Shown here piece after piece: positions 42,639 through 51,453 of a stretch of DNA of 64,000 bases (the first letter of the stretch is position 1; the number at the start of each line of letters is the position of its first letter). The stretch covers positions 1 to 64,000 of the forward strand of contig JBCCGR010000020.1 of the NCBI GenBank assembly GCA_039029195.1. The letters run 5' to 3'. A program made the position numbers and the translations under genes. Origin of the DNA: JBCCGR01 sp039029195. Its GTDB lineage: Bacteria > Pseudomonadota > Alphaproteobacteria > Rhizobiales > Rhizobiaceae. The notes beneath the pieces are model-generated. The model was not told where the DNA came from. It made no database searches and was given only the letters and a program-made list of their open reading frames with translations.

Positions 42639-42786
42639 CGTCCTTCAGCACCGCATTTCAGCAAGATTCGCACAATGAACCGCAAGTTTCGCTGATTAAA
42701 CCGCGGGTGATTAGCGCCATTTTCTCCTCATCACACCGGCTCCTCCCAATCCCTCAGAGCCGGTGTTGCGTCAAAGGAGAACATCA

Positions 42787-43740
42787 ATGAAAACTCTGCT
42801 TCTTTCTGCCGTCGCGGGCGCAATGCTTGCTAGCGCCGCAGCCGCCGACGAGATGAAAACCCGCACAATCTCATTTGAAAATGACGGTGCCAAACTGGTC
42901 GGCACGCTCTATCTGCCCGCCGGAATGAAGGCCGGTGAAAAACGACCGGCTGTTGTGGTCACCGGAGCCTGGACATCGGTTCAGGAACAGATGCCTGCAA
43001 ACTACGCTCGGGCGATGGTTGAGCGCGGCTTCGTTGCTCTTACGTTTGATTTCCGTGGATGGGGGAAGTCGGGTGATCTGCCTGGCAAGGTCCGCTTTGT
43101 GGAAAGCCCTCAATCGAAATCGTCCGATATTCGCAAGGCGATCCAGTTCCTCACGAATGTCGCTGAAGTAGACAAATCAAACATCCACGGCCTCGGAATC
43201 TGCGCCTCCGCCGGATACATGGTGGATGCGGTTTCCGGCAATCCGGACATCAAAAGTGTCGGACTTGTTGCACCCTGGCTGCAAAACAAGGAAATCGTCG
43301 AGACGGTCTACGGTGGCGCGGAAGGTGTCACCAATCTCATAGCACTCTCCCGAAACGCTGAAGCCGAAGGCGGACAGGTTATTCCTGCAGCAGGCCCGGA
43401 AGGTGCGACCGGCGTGCTGATGCCGATTGGCGGCTACTATTATGAAGCTGACCGGGGTGCGATCCCGGAATATGACAACAAGTGGAACAATGCCGGCTGG
43501 GAAGGCTGGCTGACCTATCACCCCGCCGACAATCCCGGTCGCCTCGATAAGCCGCTCGCAATTGTTCACTCAGAAAGTGCTGCAATTCCGCAAGGTGTTC
43601 GCACCTTCCTGAAGGGATTTGCGGGCAAGGCGACCGCGAAGTGGCTGGAGAACGTTAGCCAGTTCGATTTCTATGACAACAACGAACATATCGACCGCGC
43701 GGCCGATGTTGTCGCCAGCCACTTTCGGAACCAGCACTAA
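42787..43740 (+). CDS. Secreted alpha/beta hydrolase
   Basis: A 317-residue exported hydrolase with a signal peptide (MKTLLLSAVAGAMLASAAAA). The fold elements are VVVTGAWTSVQEQM (oxyanion region), LTFDFRGWGKSG, the nucleophile region GLGICASAGYMV and a late HIDRAADVV histidine. The nucleophile elbow reads C-A-S-A-G where G-x-S-x-G is usual, so the Ser or the preceding Cys (as in dienelactone hydrolase) could be the nucleophile. AAGGAG precedes the ATG. It heads a run of three exported proteins followed by a cyclase. Confidence 0.85.
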   Translation: MKTLLLSAVAGAMLASAAAADEMKTRTISFENDGAKLVGTLYLPAGMKAGEKRPAVVVTGAWTSVQEQMPANYARAMVERGFVALTFDFRGWGKSGDLPGKVRFVESPQSKSSDIRKAIQFLTNVAEVDKSNIHGLGICASAGYMVDAVSGNPDIKSVGLVAPWLQNKEIVETVYGGAEGVTNLIALSRNAEAEGGQVIPAAGPEGATGVLMPIGGYYYEADRGAIPEYDNKWNNAGWEGWLTYHPADNPGRLDKPLAIVHSESAAIPQGVRTFLKGFAGKATAKWLENVSQFDFYDNNEHIDRAADVVASHFRNQH

Positions 43741-43821
43741 ACAATTGAAGGCCAGCGCGGCGCGTCGGGCACGCCGTCCGATGCACCGCGTTTCGAGCCC
43801 TTCCATCAAGGAAACCAAACA

Positions 43822-44316
43822 ATGAAAACGCTTCTCAGGGCGGTTGCCATGTCCGCAACAATACTTGCTGCAAATCCTGCAATCGCAGCCTCACCAGCAG
43901 AAAACATCAAGGTCGTGCAGGATTTCTTCGCTGCCTACGGCAAGAACGACCTCAAGGCCATCGCCGCTGTCATGGACGAAAATGTCAAATGGCACATTCC
44001 CGGACGCCATCCGCTTTCGGGAACCAAAAACGGTCGCGATGAAGTCCTCGCCTTCTTCAGTCAACTGGGTGTTGCCGGCTTCAAGGCAGAGCCGATCTAC
44101 TTTGGCGCCGACGAAAACTACGTGGTCGACATTCACCGTGGATGGTCGAACGCGGACGGCAAACCGAACGTCGATACGACCTGGGCACTGGTGTACCGCA
44201 TCGTCGATGGAAAGATTGTCGAGGCCACCAACCTCTCGGCGGATCAGGACGCGGCTAACACCTTTTTCTGGTCGCAGTATCAGCTCGCACCCGTTCCTGA
44301 TCGCTTGGCCAATTAG
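43822..44316 (+). CDS. Exported SnoaL/NTF2-like protein
   Basis: A 164-residue protein with a signal peptide (about residues 1-22, ending NPAIAA) and a ketosteroid-isomerase/SnoaL-like domain: VVQDFFAAYGKNDLKAIAAVMDENVKWHIPGRHPLSGTKNGRDEVLAFF. The cone-shaped NTF2 fold usually binds a small hydrophobic ligand; catalytic residues cannot be assigned. AAGGA lies upstream of the ATG. It lies between the hydrolase and a second exported NTF2-like gene. Confidence 0.85.
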   Translation: MKTLLRAVAMSATILAANPAIAASPAENIKVVQDFFAAYGKNDLKAIAAVMDENVKWHIPGRHPLSGTKNGRDEVLAFFSQLGVAGFKAEPIYFGADENYVVDIHRGWSNADGKPNVDTTWALVYRIVDGKIVEATNLSADQDAANTFFWSQYQLAPVPDRLAN

Positions 44317-44356
44317 CGCCGCAAACCAACCCATTTCCCAACTCGGAGAATTTCAA

Positions 44357-44866
44357 ATGTCTTTCAAAACCCTGTTCACCTGCCTCGTTGTTTCGCTGTT
44401 TCTAGGAGGCTCCGCCATGGCCAATCCGGCTGAAATCAGTCGTTCGATCACCGACATTGCCGCTGGTGCCGACCGCCACGAATGGAAGCGGGTGCGAAAC
44501 GCGTTCGCCGACACCGTGACCACAGACTATTCAAGCCTGTGGGGTGGCGAAGCCGTCACCCAACCGTCCGACGAGCTTATCGCCGGTTGGGCGGCCTTTC
44601 TTCCCGGCTTTGAAATCACCCATCACATGGTCACCAACCATGCGATCACACATATGGACCAAACGACAGCCAAGGCGCAGGCCGATTTCACCGCCACTCA
44701 TCGGATTGGCGATGAGTTGTGGACGCTGGGCGGACGTTACAGCTATGAACTGGTTAAAAGCGGTGATCGCTGGATTGTGACAAACATGGTTATGACCGCC
44801 CTCTGGGAAACCGGAGATCGTGGTCTCGTGGCAAAAGCCGCCGAGCGCGCCAAAGCGGCCAACTAA
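44357..44866 (+). CDS. Exported NTF2-like protein (second copy of fold)
   Basis: A 169-residue protein with a signal peptide (MSFKTLFTCLVVSLFLGGSAMA) and an NTF2/SnoaL-like domain with DIAAGADRHEWKRVRNAFADTVTTDYSSLWGG and the usual WTLGGRYSYELVKSGDRWIVTNM ending. It is not closely similar to the preceding protein, so this is a pair of the same fold rather than a recent duplication. GGAGAA precedes the ATG. The frame is open through the upstream gene in another phase, which is not used. Confidence 0.85.
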   Translation: MSFKTLFTCLVVSLFLGGSAMANPAEISRSITDIAAGADRHEWKRVRNAFADTVTTDYSSLWGGEAVTQPSDELIAGWAAFLPGFEITHHMVTNHAITHMDQTTAKAQADFTATHRIGDELWTLGGRYSYELVKSGDRWIVTNMVMTALWETGDRGLVAKAAERAKAAN

Positions 44867-44888
44867 CTGGTCGGATCGGGGGTCGTTC

Positions 44889-46229
44889 ATGCATAGCGAA
44901 CATATAAAAACCCCAACCAATAGCGAAGCCCGCCTGCAGAAAGCAGAAGATAACGGGCTTCGCCTTGCAATTTTTTGCCGGACGCTCGCTGCCGGTCTTG
45001 CCTTCACCTGGTACATTTCAGCGGTCGTATTCCTCGGTCAGGAACTCCGCGCCTGGCCGCTGATCGCCTTCTTACTGTTCATTCTGATCGGCGTTGCGCA
45101 TCTCGGCGTCATCGGCACGCGTCATAATCGCTGGTGGATGAAATACGTCCTCTATGCCTTCGACATCCTGACCATCTGTGCCTTGTTCGCAATCATCCCC
45201 GTGAGCCGGGTGGAGGAGGTGCCACAGATCATCGCGTTTCGCGCTTACGGCATTTACTACCTGTTCCCAATTGTTGCCCTGGCCACGCTTTCCCTTTCCT
45301 GGCGGTTGACCCTTTGGGCCGGGGTGATTGTCACGATTGGCTGGTGGGGCGCCTTCTTGTGGGTGACTGCAGACATGCATTCGCCGCTTTCCTGGGCGGA
45401 CATGCCGGCGCCCGCCACAAGAGCGGATTACGAGACAATCTTTCTCTCCATAGATTTTGTCGGACGGGGCAACAGGCTGGAGGAAACCGGTCTCTTGATG
45501 ATCGGGGCATCTATTCTTGCCGTTGCGGTTTACCGCGCGCGGCAACTGTTTTTTGCTCAGATGGTGGCGGAAGAAAAACGCCATGAAGAGCGTCTCAAAC
45601 GGCAGCGTATCGCGGATTCATTTGGCCAGTATGTGCCCGACGTCATGGTTGATCAGCTTGTTGAAAGCGGGGGCAAACTGCCCCTGCGGCAGGCGGAGGG
45701 CTCCATTCTTGTGCTCGACATCGAGAGTTTCTCCACCTTCCTGGCAAGCAGAACACCTGATGAAGCAATCAGGACGGTGGATGCATTCCTTTCCGCCGCC
45801 GCCGACGAAATAGGCAAATGCAAGGGAACCGTGATCAGCTACACGGGTGATGGTCTGCTTGCTTCCTTCAACGCGCCAATTGAAACACACGAGAGCGAGA
45901 TTGAAGCGGTCGGCGCTGCCGCATCGCTGCTCGATATCGCCAGGGAGCATGGGTTCAGAATCAGACTTGGCATTTGTGCAGGTGAGTTGATTTCGGGAAG
46001 CATCGGCTCTCGCCATCACATGGCATTCACGGTCTATGGTGCGGCGGTCAATCGGGCCGCACGTTGCGAAGCCCTTTGTAAGGACTTGATTGTTCCCGTC
46101 CTCATGGATGCCCGGATCGCTGGAAAGGTTCGAAAAACGCACCGCACCAAAAGCGTCGGCGAACACACCTTACGGGGATTTTCGGAACCGGAAGAACTGT
46201 TCACTCTCAAACCTTTGAATGACGGGTAA
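44889..46229 (+). CDS. Membrane-bound class III adenylate/guanylate cyclase-like protein
   Basis: A 446-residue protein with about six membrane helices (residues ~28-225) and a C-terminal class III cyclase domain after a short coiled linker. The metal aspartates are Asp277 (LVLDIESF) and Asp321 (YTGDG); Asn388 and Arg392 (AAVNRAAR) complete transition-state contacts. The purine-selecting Lys and Asp of canonical cyclases appear as Ser (GTVISYTGDG) and Ala (MAFTV), so the nucleotide specificity is unclear. It starts 22 bp after the second NTF2-like gene and may be co-transcribed with it. Confidence 0.88.
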   Translation: MHSEHIKTPTNSEARLQKAEDNGLRLAIFCRTLAAGLAFTWYISAVVFLGQELRAWPLIAFLLFILIGVAHLGVIGTRHNRWWMKYVLYAFDILTICALFAIIPVSRVEEVPQIIAFRAYGIYYLFPIVALATLSLSWRLTLWAGVIVTIGWWGAFLWVTADMHSPLSWADMPAPATRADYETIFLSIDFVGRGNRLEETGLLMIGASILAVAVYRARQLFFAQMVAEEKRHEERLKRQRIADSFGQYVPDVMVDQLVESGGKLPLRQAEGSILVLDIESFSTFLASRTPDEAIRTVDAFLSAAADEIGKCKGTVISYTGDGLLASFNAPIETHESEIEAVGAAASLLDIAREHGFRIRLGICAGELISGSIGSRHHMAFTVYGAAVNRAARCEALCKDLIVPVLMDARIAGKVRKTHRTKSVGEHTLRGFSEPEELFTLKPLNDG

Positions 46230-46367
46230 AGCCGGTTCGTGCGCAATCTCCAACTCATCCTCTGCGAGGCTCACCAACACGCAACGCGCTCAAGTGATCA
46301 TCTTTGTCGCTTTCTTGAGTATCCGGGGTCCTGAAAATGCGATGCTCTTCTCGTCGAAAGGTTGATT

Positions 46368-47873
46368 ATGAACAGACGCATCGGGAAACGGCGCAGAGCT
46401 TCAAGCGACGCTGATTTGTGCGGACCGACGGAGTTTCCCGTTGGCGGTGCATTGAGACCATTGAGCGTGGCCGATCTCGTTCAAATCGAAACGCACGCCT
46501 ATGAAATACTGTCAAATGTGGGAATGGCCGGATTGCCGCAGGAGGCAACACAACGCGCCCTGAAAGCTGGCGCATGGCATCGTTCGGATGGAAGGCTCTG
46601 CTTTCCAAAAGAAATGATCCGGGCTGCGCTTCGGCGGACACCGGAACAGGTCACCTTGCCGGGATTTCTGCCACATCGCGATCTTCAAATTGGCGGAGGC
46701 CGCGTTCACTTCGGCACTGGCGGTGCGGCCGTGCAGATGCTGGATGCTCAAACCGAAACCCACCGCGACAGCACGCTGCGTGATCTGTATTACCTGATGC
46801 AGGTGGTCGAAAGCGCATCCCACATCGCCTATGGCATCCGTCCGGTTGTTGCGCGCGACGTGCTTGATCCTTTCGAGCTCGACATCAACACCGCTTTTGC
46901 CTGTTTGAAAGCCACGTCGAAGCCCATCGGCGTGAGCTTCAGCGACCCTTCACATGTTGAACCTGTGGTTGATCTGTTCGACATGGCGCTCGGCGAACAA
47001 GGTTCCTTCAAAGCCCGGCCATTTTGCCTTGCGATCATTGTCCACGTGGTCCCGCCGCTTTCCTATGCGCCGGAAGGAATTGAGATGCTGGAACGCGCCA
47101 TGGCGGCTGGAATGATCCCGCAAATTTGTTCAGCAGGACAAGCCGGTGCCACAAGTCCGGTAACTCTCGCCGGTGCATTGGCTCAAGGGCTGGCGGAATG
47201 TTTTGCCGGACTGGTTGTGGTGGATGGCATCCAGCTGGGCGGACCCTGCATCTACGCCCTCATGCCGTTCATTTCTGATCTCCGTACCGGAGCGATGAGT
47301 GGAGGAGGTGGCGAATCCGCCATCGCCAATGCCGCCGCCGCTCAGGTGCTGGCCCACGTCGGTCTGCCATCGACAGTTTCTGCTGGAATGACTGATTCCA
47401 AACTCATGGATGCCCAGGCCGGCTATGAAAAAGGATACACTGTGGCAATGGCCGGCCATGCCGGAGCTGACATGATCAACCTCTCTGTCGGCATGTTGGG
47501 GTCCATCATGGTTGCAAGCCCCGAAGCGCTGGTTATCGACGATGATATGTGTGGCGCTATCCTGCGATCTATCAAGGGTATAGAGGTCTCGGCGGCGACC
47601 CTAGATCTGGAATCGGTCGAGCGCGTCGTGACCACAGACGGACACTATCTTGGGGAAAGTGAAACGCTAAATCGCATGAAGTCCGATTATCACTACCCGA
47701 CGCTTGCCGATCGGTTGAGCGTGACGGAATGGCAGGAAGCTGGCAGTCAGTCGATTTGGGATCGGGCCAAAGCACTTGTGGATGCAATCCTCGCCGGGCC
47801 ACCTGCCTCGCATCTGAGCGCAGCCGCAGAAGCAAACATCAAAGCCAAGTATCCAATTCGGCTGGATCTCTAG
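46368..47873 (+). CDS. MttB-family (trimethylamine methyltransferase-like) protein, non-pyrrolysine
   Basis: A 501-residue TIM-barrel protein of the MttB superfamily. SAGQAGATSPVTLAGALAQGLAECFAG and the DINTAFACLKATSKPIGVSF segment are typical. No in-frame amber codon occurs, so it belongs to the non-pyrrolysine (MtgB-like) group, whose characterised members demethylate quaternary amines such as glycine betaine or proline betaine onto a corrinoid protein. No corrinoid protein or reactivase is nearby. It heads an operon with an SRPBCC protein, a Cys-less racemase-fold protein and a DMGDH-like flavoprotein. AAAGG precedes the ATG at 46368. Confidence 0.9.
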   Translation: MNRRIGKRRRASSDADLCGPTEFPVGGALRPLSVADLVQIETHAYEILSNVGMAGLPQEATQRALKAGAWHRSDGRLCFPKEMIRAALRRTPEQVTLPGFLPHRDLQIGGGRVHFGTGGAAVQMLDAQTETHRDSTLRDLYYLMQVVESASHIAYGIRPVVARDVLDPFELDINTAFACLKATSKPIGVSFSDPSHVEPVVDLFDMALGEQGSFKARPFCLAIIVHVVPPLSYAPEGIEMLERAMAAGMIPQICSAGQAGATSPVTLAGALAQGLAECFAGLVVVDGIQLGGPCIYALMPFISDLRTGAMSGGGGESAIANAAAAQVLAHVGLPSTVSAGMTDSKLMDAQAGYEKGYTVAMAGHAGADMINLSVGMLGSIMVASPEALVIDDDMCGAILRSIKGIEVSAATLDLESVERVVTTDGHYLGESETLNRMKSDYHYPTLADRLSVTEWQEAGSQSIWDRAKALVDAILAGPPASHLSAAAEANIKAKYPIRLDL

Positions 47874-47884
47874 AGGAGGACAAG

Positions 47885-48328
47885 GTGCACGTTTTCAGAA
47901 GCATGATCATTGATGCAAGCATCGATGAAACCTGGGCAGCGCTCAGAGCGTTTGATGGTGTGGTCAATTGGAACCCAGGTGTTTCAGAAGCTGTTCTTGA
48001 AAGTGGGCAACCAACAGCCACAAGCACCATCAGGTGCCTGTCAACGCCAGACGGACAAGTCTTTCGTGAAACTCTGCTCGCGCATTCCGACGCTGAGCAC
48101 TTCTACTCATACGACATTCTGGAATCCCCGTTGCCCGTATCCGACTACGTCTCGACCCATCGACTCTTACCCATCACCAGCACCAATCAAACCCTCAGCA
48201 TCTGGGAAAGCCGGTTCGAATGCCGACCACAGGACGTTGAAGAAATGGAGAGAGTCGTCGGCGACGTGATCTACATCGGCGGCATGTCGGGTCTGAACGC
48301 GTACCTAAGGGAACAATCCAATGGCTGA
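47885..48328 (+). CDS. SRPBCC (START-like) family protein
   Basis: A 147-residue polyketide-cyclase/START-like protein. MIIDASIDETWAALRAFDGVVNWNPGVSEAVLESG is the standard N-terminal pattern of this helix-grip fold, which encloses a hydrophobic cavity. The start is a GTG immediately behind AGAGGAGGACAAG, a very strong ribosome-binding site, 11 bp after the methyltransferase stop. The frame is open earlier but lies inside the methyltransferase gene. It may bind or isomerise a pathway intermediate; no activity can be assigned. Confidence 0.85.
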   Translation: MHVFRSMIIDASIDETWAALRAFDGVVNWNPGVSEAVLESGQPTATSTIRCLSTPDGQVFRETLLAHSDAEHFYSYDILESPLPVSDYVSTHRLLPITSTNQTLSIWESRFECRPQDVEEMERVVGDVIYIGGMSGLNAYLREQSNG

Positions 48329-49025
48329 CACTCTTGCACCACGCGCTATCATCGGCGTGATGACGCCTGCAATGAATACTGTTGTCCAACCGGAACTGGA
48401 GTTGCTCAGGCCGCATGGCGTGACCAATCAGATGCAGCGATTTCGTCTGGGTGGGGACAACATTTCCGATGACCTCGCGGAAGAAGCCGCCAAACTCATG
48501 GATTGCAACCCGACGGTAATCGCCGTCGGGTTGACGACAGATGCCGGTCCGGGCGGGCCGGATAAGCTCGGCACACGCTGTAGCAATTTATCGGAGGAAC
48601 TCGGGACTCCGATACTCGGGGCCTCTCAGGCAGACTATGCAGCGCTCAAAGCCCTGGGAGCAAATCGCATCGCCGTCGTGACACCGTTCAACGCCGAGGT
48701 TGATGCTGTGGTGAAAGCCAACACCGAAACGGCCGGGTTCTCTGTGGTCGCCATCAAGGGAACCGAAACACCATCGCTGCCCGAAATTTGCGAGACACCT
48801 CTCGACGACATTCGCCGTGTGTTTGAAGAGGTCGCTGCGCATGAATGCGATGCCATTTTGCAGGTCGGAACAGCCCTTCCCGTCGTTGCATTGATCGATG
48901 AACTGGAAAACCGGCATGGCAAACCAATTGTCGCGTGCAATGCCGCTGTGTACTGGCAGGCTCTGCGGGCGGTCGGCATCACCGATCCGATATCAGGCTT
49001 TGGCGCCCTGTTGGAGCGCCACTAG
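48321..49025 (+). CDS. Asp/Glu racemase/maleate isomerase-fold protein lacking both catalytic cysteines
   Basis: A 234-residue protein of the maleate cis-trans isomerase/arylmalonate decarboxylase group (IIGVMTPAMNTVVQPELELLRPHGV). In this family a Cys in a GCT motif and a second Cys in an SCT motif do the chemistry. Aligned to the intact paralogue at 52444-53190, the first is Leu71 (VGLTTDAG) and the second is Gly183 (QVGTALPV), so both are gone. The protein is otherwise complete and the frame unbroken. It overlaps the SRPBCC gene by eight bases and abuts the flavoprotein start. It may be a binding protein or use a different mechanism. Confidence 0.88.
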   Translation: MADTLAPRAIIGVMTPAMNTVVQPELELLRPHGVTNQMQRFRLGGDNISDDLAEEAAKLMDCNPTVIAVGLTTDAGPGGPDKLGTRCSNLSEELGTPILGASQADYAALKALGANRIAVVTPFNAEVDAVVKANTETAGFSVVAIKGTETPSLPEICETPLDDIRRVFEEVAAHECDAILQVGTALPVVALIDELENRHGKPIVACNAAVYWQALRAVGITDPISGFGALLERH

Positions 49026-51434
49026 ATGCGCAGCCACGCCCAGGTCGCCGTCATCGGCGGTGGAGCCGTTGGGGCAGCAATCCTGTATCATCTGGCTGCA
49101 GCCGGGATTACCGACACCGTACTCATTGAGAAAAATGAGCTGACGGCCGGATCAACCTGGCATGCGGCGGGCAATATTCCGACCTATGCCAATTCCTGGC
49201 TCGGCATGCGGGCGGGCAACTATGCCTGGAAACTTTACAAGGAGCTTGCTGAAGACCCCGAAGCGCCGATCACCTACAGGCACACGACAGCCATTTGGCC
49301 GGCCCATTCCAGCGAACGCATGCAGCTGTTTGAGCATCTGTGCGGTGTTTCTCGCTCAGCGGGTTTCGATCTCGCATTGCTCACACCGAGTGAGATCGAA
49401 GACCGGCACCCATTCTGGACGAGGGACGACAGTGTTTTGGGCGGCATTCTCGACCCCTACGAGGGAGACATTGATCCAAGCCAGCTAACCCAAGCGTTAG
49501 CGAAGCATGCACGCACATTGGGCGCTGAAGTTAGGCGGTTTACGCGCGTTGTCGGGCTGAGCCAGCGGACATCCGGAGAGTGGCAAATTGAGACGCCCGA
49601 AGGTTTGTTGATTGCTGAAGCGGTGATCAACGCTGCCGGATCAAGCGGTGCGGAGATCGCTGCAATGGCGGGTCTGCACCTTCCTGTGGTAACGCTCGAG
49701 CACCAATACTTGGTGACAAGCCCACTCTCTGCACTTGAGGATAACCCGGACCTCTTTCCGCTGATCCGCGACCCTGAATTGCGATTCTACCTCCGCCGCG
49801 AGAGAAACAGCCTTTTGCTGGGCTCCTATGCCCATGAAGGTCGCCCGGTCTGGCAGGATGGCGTACCGTCTGACTTCGATCATCAACTCTTTCCAGACGA
49901 TGTTGATGGGATGATGTCGGTATTCGAGGCCGCTTCAACCCATGTTCCGGTGCTGGCAGAAGCCGGAGCACAGCGATTTGTGAACGGGCCAATCCCCTAT
50001 GCGCCGGATTCGCTGCCGCTCGTCGGTCCTGCCGGCGGTGTGCGAAATTTCTATCATGCGACCGGTGTTCAAATCGGGATCACCCACTCAGCTGCAATCG
50101 GAAAAGCGATGGCAGAGTGGCTCACCGAAGGCGAAACCGAATGGGACCTTTCTGCCTGGGATCCGAGACGCTTTGGAAAATGGGCGACACCCGACTATGC
50201 CGCCGCCCGCGCTTCGGAGCATTACGATCTTCAATATGCAATTCCCTTTCCACACCGCATCATGGCCTCGGGCCGACCGGTCAACCAAACGCCGCTCTAT
50301 GACCGTCTCATCGATCAGGGGGCCGTCATGGGCCAGATTGGTGGATGGGAGCGTGCATTCTGGTTCCGACGCGAAAATCAAAGCGACTTCGCAAGACTCA
50401 GTTTCGGGCATGAGCCGTGGCAGGGCGCCGTCAAACTGGAGTGTGAAACCGTTCGCGACGCCGTGGGAATTATGGATCACGGCGGCTTCGCAAAATTCGC
50501 ATTGGAAGGGCCGGACGCCGCTGCTGGTTTGAGTAAAATCATCTGCGGATCGCTGCCTGCCCCGGGTCGAGTCCGCTTATCATATATGCTGACAGCAAAG
50601 GGGCGTATCTGGTCAGAGGCAACGGTTGCCCGGCTTGATGACAATCGCTTTCTTCTGTGTGGTCCCACGCTCGCCATTGATCGCGATTTCGATTGGCTGG
50701 CGTCGCATCTTGCGGCCACGGACACGAAGCTCATCAAGGGCTACAAACACGATGCCGCTTTACTAGTCATGGGCCCAAAATCCCGGCTGGTGCTGCAATC
50801 GCTGACATCGGACGATCTCACACGACCTTGGATGAGTGTGGCTGAGATCAAGATCGCAGATATCGATGTGACGGCGCTGCGCGTCAGCTATGTGGGCGAG
50901 CTGGGGTGGGAGCTTCATGTCGCGTCAGACCAGCTTTGCGCATTGTATGAAGCAATCTGGACCGCCGGCATGAGCCACGGGATGTGCAACTTTGGATCCT
51001 ATGCGCTCAACGCCATGCGGATCGAAAAAGGATATCACGCCTGGGGTGCCGATTTCGGAACGGAGTACACGCTTTTTGACGCAGGCTTGGCGAGATTTGC
51101 GGATTTGACCAAGGAAGCGTTCGTGGGTCGTGACTCGGTTGAAAAGCAATTGGAACAAACGGCTGAGTGGGAGTTCGTGGGGCTGGAAATCACCGATCCG
51201 GGACCCGAGCCCCTTCCATCCGATCCAATCCTGAATGGTGACCAACTTATTGGCTATCTGGCATCGGTTTCAATGGGATACCGCACCGGCAAACTCCTCG
51301 CACTCGGCTACATCCGGAATGGAAGCCTCTCAAGGGGCGAAACGTGCAACGTTCAGGCTTTTGGCGAGATGCGCAGTGCAGTTCGCCACAACCATCATGA
51401 TTACGATCCAGAGAATGATCGGCTGAAGGCTTGA
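49026..51434 (+). CDS. Dimethylglycine/sarcosine dehydrogenase-like FAD-GcvT fusion protein
   Basis: An 802-residue flavoprotein. The N-terminal DAO domain has GGGAVGAAILYHLAAAGI (residues 11-28) and AGSTWHAAG with His46, the histidine that carries covalent FAD in dimethylglycine and sarcosine dehydrogenases. The C-terminal half (about 430-790) is a GcvT aminomethyltransferase fold with RVSYVGELGWELHV and ALNAMRIEKGYHAWG, which binds tetrahydrofolate and captures the released one-carbon unit. It starts directly at the stop of the racemase-fold gene (TAGATG). It would oxidatively demethylate an N-methylamino acid made in the same pathway. Confidence 0.92.
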   Translation: MRSHAQVAVIGGGAVGAAILYHLAAAGITDTVLIEKNELTAGSTWHAAGNIPTYANSWLGMRAGNYAWKLYKELAEDPEAPITYRHTTAIWPAHSSERMQLFEHLCGVSRSAGFDLALLTPSEIEDRHPFWTRDDSVLGGILDPYEGDIDPSQLTQALAKHARTLGAEVRRFTRVVGLSQRTSGEWQIETPEGLLIAEAVINAAGSSGAEIAAMAGLHLPVVTLEHQYLVTSPLSALEDNPDLFPLIRDPELRFYLRRERNSLLLGSYAHEGRPVWQDGVPSDFDHQLFPDDVDGMMSVFEAASTHVPVLAEAGAQRFVNGPIPYAPDSLPLVGPAGGVRNFYHATGVQIGITHSAAIGKAMAEWLTEGETEWDLSAWDPRRFGKWATPDYAAARASEHYDLQYAIPFPHRIMASGRPVNQTPLYDRLIDQGAVMGQIGGWERAFWFRRENQSDFARLSFGHEPWQGAVKLECETVRDAVGIMDHGGFAKFALEGPDAAAGLSKIICGSLPAPGRVRLSYMLTAKGRIWSEATVARLDDNRFLLCGPTLAIDRDFDWLASHLAATDTKLIKGYKHDAALLVMGPKSRLVLQSLTSDDLTRPWMSVAEIKIADIDVTALRVSYVGELGWELHVASDQLCALYEAIWTAGMSHGMCNFGSYALNAMRIEKGYHAWGADFGTEYTLFDAGLARFADLTKEAFVGRDSVEKQLEQTAEWEFVGLEITDPGPEPLPSDPILNGDQLIGYLASVSMGYRTGKLLALGYIRNGSLSRGETCNVQAFGEMRSAVRHNHHDYDPENDRLKA

Positions 51435-51453
51435 AACTTCGCAAACAAGCGGA

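Noticed and set aside
46368..47873. Pyrrolysine-containing MttB
   Set aside because: No in-frame TAG occurs before the natural stop, and no pyl genes are visible.
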